A stretch of 17,452 bases of DNA from an uncultured Prevotella sp. GTDB lineage: Bacteria; Bacteroidota; Bacteroidia; Bacteroidales; Bacteroidaceae. The notes beneath the pieces were generated by a model, which was not told the origin of the DNA, searched no databases, and saw nothing but the letters and a program-made list of their open reading frames with translations. Every line of letters begins with the position of its first letter. Within the stretch, counting starts at the first letter, position 1. Both the position numbers and the translations under genes were made by a program. Location of the stretch: the NCBI GenBank assembly GCA_900557035.1, contig USRA01000047.1, positions 1 through 17,452 of the forward strand, in the 5' to 3' direction. Positions 13,033 through 17,452 of the stretch are shown here, piece by piece.

Positions 13033-15549
13033 ATGACATTCGACAAATTTACAATCAAGGCGCAGGAAGCGGTGCAGGCCGCTGTGAACATAGCGCAGAG
13101 AAATGGTCAGCAGACCATCGAACCGGTGCATCTTCTCAGTGGTATCATCGAGAAAGCACCTGATGTAACCAACTACATCTTCCAGAAGCTGGGTATGAAC
13201 GGCAACCAGATTGCCATGCTCCTGCAGCAGGAGATGCAGCACTTGCCTCGTGTGCAGGGTGCTGGTCAGCCATACCTCTCGGGCGATACCAACCAGATAT
13301 TGCTCAATGCCGAGGACATCGCCAAGAAGATGGGAGATGAATTCGTTAGCGTGGAGCCTATCCTCCTCGCTATCCTCAAAGGCAACTCTACTGCTGCCCG
13401 AATCCTCAAGGATGCGGGTGCCAACGAGAAAGACCTCACCGCAGCCGTCCAGGCTTTGCGACAGGGTCAGAACGTGAAGAGCCAGAGTGCCGACGAGAAC
13501 TATCAGAGTCTTGAAAAATATGCCAAGAACCTGGTAGAACAGGCTCGCAGCGGCAAGCTCGACCCAGTAATCGGTCGTGACGAAGAGATTCGCCGTGTGC
13601 TCCAGATTCTCTCTCGCCGTACCAAGAACAATCCTATCCTTATCGGTGAGCCGGGTACTGGTAAGACCGCTATCGTTGAGGGACTTGCAGAGCGTATCGT
13701 TCGTGGCGATGTGCCTGAGAATCTGAAGAACAAGCAGCTCTATTCTCTCGATATGGGTGCACTGGTTGCCGGTGCCAAATACAAGGGTGAGTTCGAGGAG
13801 CGCCTGAAGAGCGTCATCAAGGAGGTAACCAATGCCAACGGTCAGATTATCCTCTTCATTGATGAGATTCATACCCTGGTAGGTGCTGGCGGTGGCGAGG
13901 GTGCCATGGATGCAGCCAACATCTTGAAGCCAGCCTTGGCTCGTGGCGAATTGAGAGCCATCGGTGCCACTACCCTCAACGAGTATCAGAAGTACTTCGA
14001 GAAGGATAAGGCGCTGGAGCGTCGATTCCAGACTGTGATGGTGAACGAGCCAGACGAGGTAGATGCCATCAGCATTCTTCGTGGTATCAAGGAGCGTTAC
14101 GAGAACCACCACAAGGTTCGTATCCAGGATGATGCCTGCATAGCAGCTGTCAAGTTATCAGAGAGATATATCTCTGACAGATTCCTCCCGGATAAGGCCA
14201 TCGACCTGATGGATGAAGCCGCAGCCAAGCTCCGTATGGAGCGTGACTCCGTGCCAGAGGAGCTGGATGAAATAACCCGTCACTTGAAGCAGTTGGAAAT
14301 TGAACGTGAGGCTATTAAGCGTGAAAACGACCAGCCTAAGATTCAGCAGCTCGACAAGGAGATTGCAGAATTGAAGGATAAGGAGCACGACTTCCGTGCA
14401 AAGTGGGAAGGCGAAAAGACTCTTGTTAACAAAATTCAGCAAGACAAGCAGGAGATAGAGAACCTCAAGTTCGAGGCTGAGCGCATGGAACGTGAAGGCA
14501 ATTACGAGCGTGTTGCCGAGATTCGCTACTCCAAACTGGTAGCTCTCGAAGAGGATATCAAGAAGATTCAGGAGCAGCTGAAGAGTATCCAGGGCGGTGA
14601 GGCGATGATTCGCGAAGAGGTGACTGCCGATGATATTGCAGAGGTAGTAAGCCGCTGGACCGGAATACCAGTAAGCCGTATGATGCAGAGCGAACGTGAG
14701 AAACTGCTCCATCTGGAGGAGGAACTCCACAAGAGAGTCATCGGTCAGGACGAGGCAATCACTGCCGTAAGTGATGCCGTACGCCGCAGCCGTGCCGGCT
14801 TGCAGGATCCAAAGCGTCCTATCGCCAGCTTCATCTTCCTCGGTACCACTGGTGTCGGTAAGACTGAGCTTGCCAAGGCTTTAGCAGAATATCTCTTCAA
14901 CGACGAGTCGATGATGACGAGAATTGATATGAGTGAGTATCAGGAAAAGTTCAGTGTCACCCGTTTGATTGGAGCGCCTCCGGGGTATGTAGGATACGAT
15001 GAGGGTGGTCAGTTGACCGAGGCTGTTCGCCGCAAGCCATACAGTGTGGTTCTCTTCGATGAGATAGAGAAGGCTCACCCAGATGTCTTCAACACCCTGC
15101 TCCAGGTATTGGACGATGGCCGTTTGACAGATAACAAAGGTCGTGTGGTCAACTTCAAGAACACCATCATCATCATGACTTCCAATGCGAGCCGTGAGAT
15201 GTTGAAGAAGACCTTCCGTCCGGAGTTCCTGAACCGAATTGACGACATCATCACCTTCCAGCCATTGACCAAGGATCAGATTGCCAAGGTTGTTGAGTTA
15301 CAGATGAACAGAGCCAAGAAGATGTTGGAGCCACAGGGCTTCGATCTCCGCTGGACTCCAGCCGCCATCGGTTATCTTGCCGAGGTAGGTTACGACCCAG
15401 AGTTTGGTGCCCGCCCTGTAAAGCGTGCCATCCAGGATTACGTATTGAACGATTTGAGCAAGAAGATTCTTGCCGAGGAAGTTAGCCGTGAGAAGCCAAT
15501 TACCATCGACTACTCAGAGGCAACCGGCATCGAGTTCAAGAATCTCTAA
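13033..15549 (+). CDS. clpB: ClpB disaggregase (AAA+ chaperone), shortened in NBD2
   Basis: ClpB is a hexameric cytoplasmic ATPase that pulls proteins out of aggregates together with DnaK. The 838-residue protein has an N-domain (1-145) and NBD1 with GEPGTGKT (205-212), pore loop KYKGEFE (249-255), Walker B LFIDEIH (274-280) and LERRF Arg fingers (328-332). The M-domain coiled coil (about 405-520) separates ClpB from ClpA/ClpC. NBD2 has GTTGVGKT (604-611), pore loop GYVGYDE (651-657), FDEIE (675-679), sensor 1 TSN (716-718), RPEFLNR (729-735) and sensor 2 GARPVKR (792-798). Between TSN and [10 protein letters not shown] there are only four residues (ASRE); homologs have about 25-31, so an in-frame stretch of some 20-27 residues is missing. 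The rest is intact, and a strong Shine-Dalgarno precedes it. Confidence 0.95.
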   Translation: MTFDKFTIKAQEAVQAAVNIAQRNGQQTIEPVHLLSGIIEKAPDVTNYIFQKLGMNGNQIAMLLQQEMQHLPRVQGAGQPYLSGDTNQILLNAEDIAKKMGDEFVSVEPILLAILKGNSTAARILKDAGANEKDLTAAVQALRQGQNVKSQSADENYQSLEKYAKNLVEQARSGKLDPVIGRDEEIRRVLQILSRRTKNNPILIGEPGTGKTAIVEGLAERIVRGDVPENLKNKQLYSLDMGALVAGAKYKGEFEERLKSVIKEVTNANGQIILFIDEIHTLVGAGGGEGAMDAANILKPALARGELRAIGATTLNEYQKYFEKDKALERRFQTVMVNEPDEVDAISILRGIKERYENHHKVRIQDDACIAAVKLSERYISDRFLPDKAIDLMDEAAAKLRMERDSVPEELDEITRHLKQLEIEREAIKRENDQPKIQQLDKEIAELKDKEHDFRAKWEGEKTLVNKIQQDKQEIENLKFEAERMEREGNYERVAEIRYSKLVALEEDIKKIQEQLKSIQGGEAMIREEVTADDIAEVVSRWTGIPVSRMMQSEREKLLHLEEELHKRVIGQDEAITAVSDAVRRSRAGLQDPKRPIASFIFLGTTGVGKTELAKALAEYLFNDESMMTRIDMSEYQEKFSVTRLIGAPPGYVGYDEGGQLTEAVRRKPYSVVLFDEIEKAHPDVFNTLLQVLDDGRLTDNKGRVVNFKNTIIIMTSNASREMLKKTFRPEFLNRIDDIITFQPLTKDQIAKVVELQMNRAKKMLEPQGFDLRWTPAAIGYLAEVGYDPEFGARPVKRAIQDYVLNDLSKKILAEEVSREKPITIDYSEATGIEFKNL

Positions 15550-15582
15550 AAGATAGATTTTTATCATTTCCTATTATATGAG

Positions 15583-15626
15583 AAAGGTTCCTTCGGGGAG
15601 TAACATCCCCGTCGGGACCTTTTTTT
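15583..15626 (+). terminator. Rho-independent terminator of clpB
   Basis: AAGGTTCC (from 15584) pairs with GGGACCTT (15614-15621), and inner GGGGA pairs with TCCCC across a TTC/GTC internal loop. Seven T follow (15620-15626). It begins 34 bp after the clpB stop. Confidence 0.88.
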
Positions 15627-15634
15627 ATGCATGC

Positions 15635-15656
15635 ATTCCCCAACTTTTTGGGGAAT
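15635..15656. other. Second perfect hairpin after the clpB terminator
   Basis: ATTCCCCAA (15635-15643) and TTGGGGAAT (15648-15656) form a perfect 9-bp stem with a CTTT loop, eight bases after the T run of the clpB terminator. It is preceded by the palindrome ATGCATGCAT (15627-15636). It could be a back-up terminator, since ATTT follows, or a boundary element before the next promoter. Confidence 0.6.
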
Positions 15657-15696
15657 ATTTCCACAGAGTTTCCTCACATTCCACACCATTCATTTT

Positions 15697-15768
15697 TGGC
15701 ACAAAACGCATAAACGCTTGATTATCAACACAAAGTCATTTTCCTCATCTTTTTGGCACGCAGATTGT
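15697..15768 (+). promoter_or_regulatory. Possible sigma-54-like promoter region with two TGGCAC boxes
   Basis: TTTTTGGCAC occurs twice, at 15693-15702 and 15750-15759. The second continues as TGGCACG-CAGA-TTGT, which resembles the -24/-12 promoter TGGCACG-N4-TTGC but has GT where GC is nearly invariant. The first copy has no -12 match at the right spacing. No TAnnTTTG promoter was found in this 223-bp spacer. A start near 15780 would give a leader of about 70 nt before the small exported protein at 15850. Confidence 0.35.
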
Positions 15769-15849
15769 GACTATGATTAGCGGGTTCGACAATGAATCCA
15801 CAAACAAATAAGTAACATCAATTAGTAACAATTTAAAAAAGATAAGATT

Positions 15850-16125
15850 ATGAAGAAGTTTATGTTTGCAGCTATCGCAGCTTTGGTTATGGTTTCAGTA
15901 AGCAACGTTTTTGCATCAAGCAAAATGGTAAGTAACGCTCAGGTTGCTCCTGTTGATACAGTAGCTCCAAATGCACCTTCCGATTCATTGGCAGTAGATG
16001 CTCCTGTTCAGCCACAGGCTGCAGCAGAGGATTCTACCCAGCAGGAAACTACTGAGCAGAAGGAGACTACAGAACAGCAGACAGCAGATCAGACAGCTAC
16101 AGAGCAGCAGACGATTGCTGAATAA
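15850..16125 (+). CDS. Small exported acidic Gln/Thr/Ala-rich protein, unknown function
   Basis: The 91-residue product starts with a clear Sec signal peptide: MKK, a hydrophobic core (about 4-20), and a likely cleavage after A22 (V-F-A). The mature part of about 69 residues has no Cys, no visible fold and low complexity. A Pro/Val/Ala-rich half is followed by an acidic tail with repeated TTEQ/TEQQ-type units (67-88). It is probably disordered in the periplasm or outside. Codons such as GCT, GTT and GCA at the 5' end differ from the AAG/GCC style of neighbours, which may indicate high expression. I do not recognise the family. It lies alone, between the clpB terminator and a convergent-gene terminator. 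Confidence 0.75.
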   Translation: MKKFMFAAIAALVMVSVSNVFASSKMVSNAQVAPVDTVAPNAPSDSLAVDAPVQPQAAAEDSTQQETTEQKETTEQQTADQTATEQQTIAE

Positions 16126-16280
16126 TAAAATAGGAAAAGACAATTCATTTTGCAGGCGTTATACAAGAAAGAATAGATTAGGTTAGTTTTTTAAAGGTAA
16201 TAAGACTTATTCAGGTTTCCATAGAATTTACATGATTTTCAAATATAAGATAGAATTTTAGGTTCGGTTTAGTGAAAAGT

Positions 16281-16322
16281 GAAGTCTGTTGGCAGTGATA
16301 CCAGCAGACTTCTTGCGTTTTT
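16281..16322. terminator. Terminator between the small exported gene and the DUF3298-like gene
   Basis: GAAGTCTGTTGG (16281-16292) and CCAGCAGACTTC (16301-16312) form a 12-bp stem with one G-T pair and an 8-nt loop. TTGCGTTTTT follows on the plus strand and ACTTTTCAC on the minus strand, so it may serve both convergent genes. The remainder of 16126-16280 is AT-rich and shows nothing recognisable. Confidence 0.7.
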
Positions 16323-16349
16323 GGGATCCCTCCTCTTTCTGTTTTTTCA

Positions 16350-17452
16350 TTACCACTTGATGAATCTTTGCAACTTTGGCTTCAAATCCTCATACTGGGA
16401 ATAGTCGAACATCAAACATTTATTAGCATCCTTGAAAGGGATAACAGCATGGTATTCGCCTGCAGCAAAACAATCAATCTGATAAGGATGATAGGTCAAG
16501 ACGATACCTTCTGGAAGTACTGCGAAATGAGTCAGAGGAAAATCCTTTTCGGTAAATGCCTTTTCAGTGTATCCCGTCCATCCTGCCCATTCATCACAGG
16601 AGTAGTTATGTACGAGAAATGACTGCATCACCTCAACCATACCGTTTGTATCAACCATAGGACAATGGAAGGAGAATATGCTATTGGTAAAATACTCCCA
16701 TGAACTTTCCCGTTCATAGTTGAAATCATATTCTTTCTTCAAACTCTCCAAAACCAGATGTCGGAACCGTTGCAGCATAGCTGATTTCACAGTGTTGCCA
16801 ACATCTACAAATACACCTTTCTTCTTGTCGTATGTGATGTAATACTCACGAGGCAAATCATGAAAGCCCCCATTGTAAAGGCTCGCCCTATAGTAATAGG
16901 TGGTATAGTCTTGACAATCCACAACCTTCTTCACCTTGATATCGCAAGTCATTCTCACCTCCAACGTATCTTCTATCTGATACTCTGCCCGACAGAGCTT
17001 CTCCCACAACACGCCATAATCATCCAACGAATGCAGCATATCCCTAAGTGATGTACACTTGCCTACAGGAATATCTTTGCTGCTTTCCAACTGGAAGAAC
17101 GCATCATCCCTTACAGCAGTCATCATCCATTCACGGATTGACCTGTCAGCACCAGTATTACCCTTAGGAATTTCCAAATCCACATTAAAACCGGCATCCA
17201 TACTTTCGTACTTGTTTCTTGGCTTGATATGATAGTCCTTTATCGTCCTTTCGACAGATATATCTTTTGATTCGGCAATCTTTCTCGAATGATATAAGTC
17301 GCCAAATGGAACATCTATCGTTTGGGCACCAGCCACTAAATTCAAGAATCCCTTTTTCCTGGGTATCCGACAATACACATCATTCTGTAGCCCAAAGCAT
17401 TTCCCATCAGAGAAACATAGCGTATCAGAACTTGCGAAAAGAAACAAGTCAT
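16350..17452 (-). CDS. DUF3298 (RsiV-like) domain protein, 5' end outside the window
   Basis: The frame is open to the right edge of the window with no convincing start inside it (only a TTG at 17447), so the N-terminus, probably an export signal, is missing. About 366 residues are visible. The C-terminal part, with DFPLTHFAVLPEGIVLTYH and PYQIDCFAAGEYHAVIPF, resembles DUF3298/RsiV domains, which in Bacillus RsiV form the extracytoplasmic lysozyme-sensing part of an anti-sigma factor and elsewhere occur in exported proteins of unknown role. No transmembrane segment is visible in the part present. The N-terminal half is not recognised. The gene is convergent with the small exported protein gene. 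Domain assignment is from remembered family pattern. Confidence 0.6.
   Translation of the reverse strand, partial: DLFLFASSDTLCFSDGKCFGLQNDVYCRIPRKKGFLNLVAGAQTIDVPFGDLYHSRKIAESKDISVERTIKDYHIKPRNKYESMDAGFNVDLEIPKGNTGADRSIREWMMTAVRDDAFFQLESSKDIPVGKCTSLRDMLHSLDDYGVLWEKLCRAEYQIEDTLEVRMTCDIKVKKVVDCQDYTTYYYRASLYNGGFHDLPREYYITYDKKKGVFVDVGNTVKSAMLQRFRHLVLESLKKEYDFNYERESSWEYFTNSIFSFHCPMVDTNGMVEVMQSFLVHNYSCDEWAGWTGYTEKAFTEKDFPLTHFAVLPEGIVLTYHPYQIDCFAAGEYHAVIPFKDANKCLMFDYSQYEDLKPKLQRFIKW

Noticed and set aside
12937..14112. Open frame of 391 codons on the minus strand
   Set aside because: It mirrors the N-terminal part of clpB; the Leu/His-rich composition is that of an antisense shadow.
15658..15730. 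DnaA-box-like words (TTTCCACAG, TTATCAACA) suggesting a replication origin
   Set aside because: Only two imperfect words, with no dnaA, dnaN, parAB or repeat array nearby; expected by chance in AT-rich spacer DNA.
1..17452. Mobile element, defence island or CRISPR array
   Set aside because: No transposase, integrase, phage or cas-like protein, no terminal inverted repeats, and no regularly spaced repeats with unique spacers were seen. The repeats found are short and intergenic or within ricT.

Overview
The window looks like chromosomal core sequence from a Bacteroidales bacterium, most likely Prevotella or Segatella (S. copri-like). The protein sequences read like that group, the gene orders holB-ricT-gldH and mreB-mreC-mreD-mrdA-rodA are typical of Bacteroidetes, GldH is a Bacteroidetes-specific lipoprotein, and a clear TTTG-N20-TAnnTTTG promoter of the Bacteroidetes primary sigma factor is present. 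No tRNA, rRNA, CRISPR array, insertion sequence or phage gene was seen. The species call is inference from remembered family sequences.

Layout. At the left is a sugar/H+ symporter gene on the minus strand (159-1619) with a hairpin terminator beyond its stop. It is divergent from a plus-strand run: metF (1759-2715), holB (2807-3919), ricT (4080-5408) and gldH (5411-5893), which ends in a strong terminator. Convergent to this is the long minus-strand cell-shape cluster. Its transcription order is a stand-alone IMP cyclohydrolase (12660-12067), mreB, mreC, mreD, mrdA (PBP2) and rodA (ending at 5973). It encodes the elongasome: MreB filaments inside the cell, MreC/MreD in the membrane, and the PBP2 transpeptidase with the RodA glycan polymerase building side-wall peptidoglycan. 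A consensus promoter lies before the IMP cyclohydrolase, and several structured spacers sit inside the cluster. Divergent from it, clpB (13033-15549) has an unusually good Shine-Dalgarno sequence and ends in a strong terminator. Next come a regulatory-looking spacer with TGGCAC boxes, a small exported acidic protein (15850-16125), and, convergent on the minus strand, a DUF3298-like protein whose start lies outside the window.

What stands out. Most genes are ordinary housekeeping genes and I did not find a new multi-gene system. The points most worth a second look are: a ClpB that lacks about 20-27 residues between sensor 1 and the arginine-finger motif of its second ATPase domain; a HolB without the usual zinc-binding cysteines; an IMP cyclohydrolase with no formyltransferase domain; inverted and direct repeats in the mreB leader, the mreB-mreC spacer and the mrdA-rodA spacer; a 33-bp tandem duplication that ends exactly at the GTG start of ricT; and a small exported protein behind a possible sigma-54-like promoter. 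All of this was read by eye without alignment or folding software, and family comparisons rest on memory.
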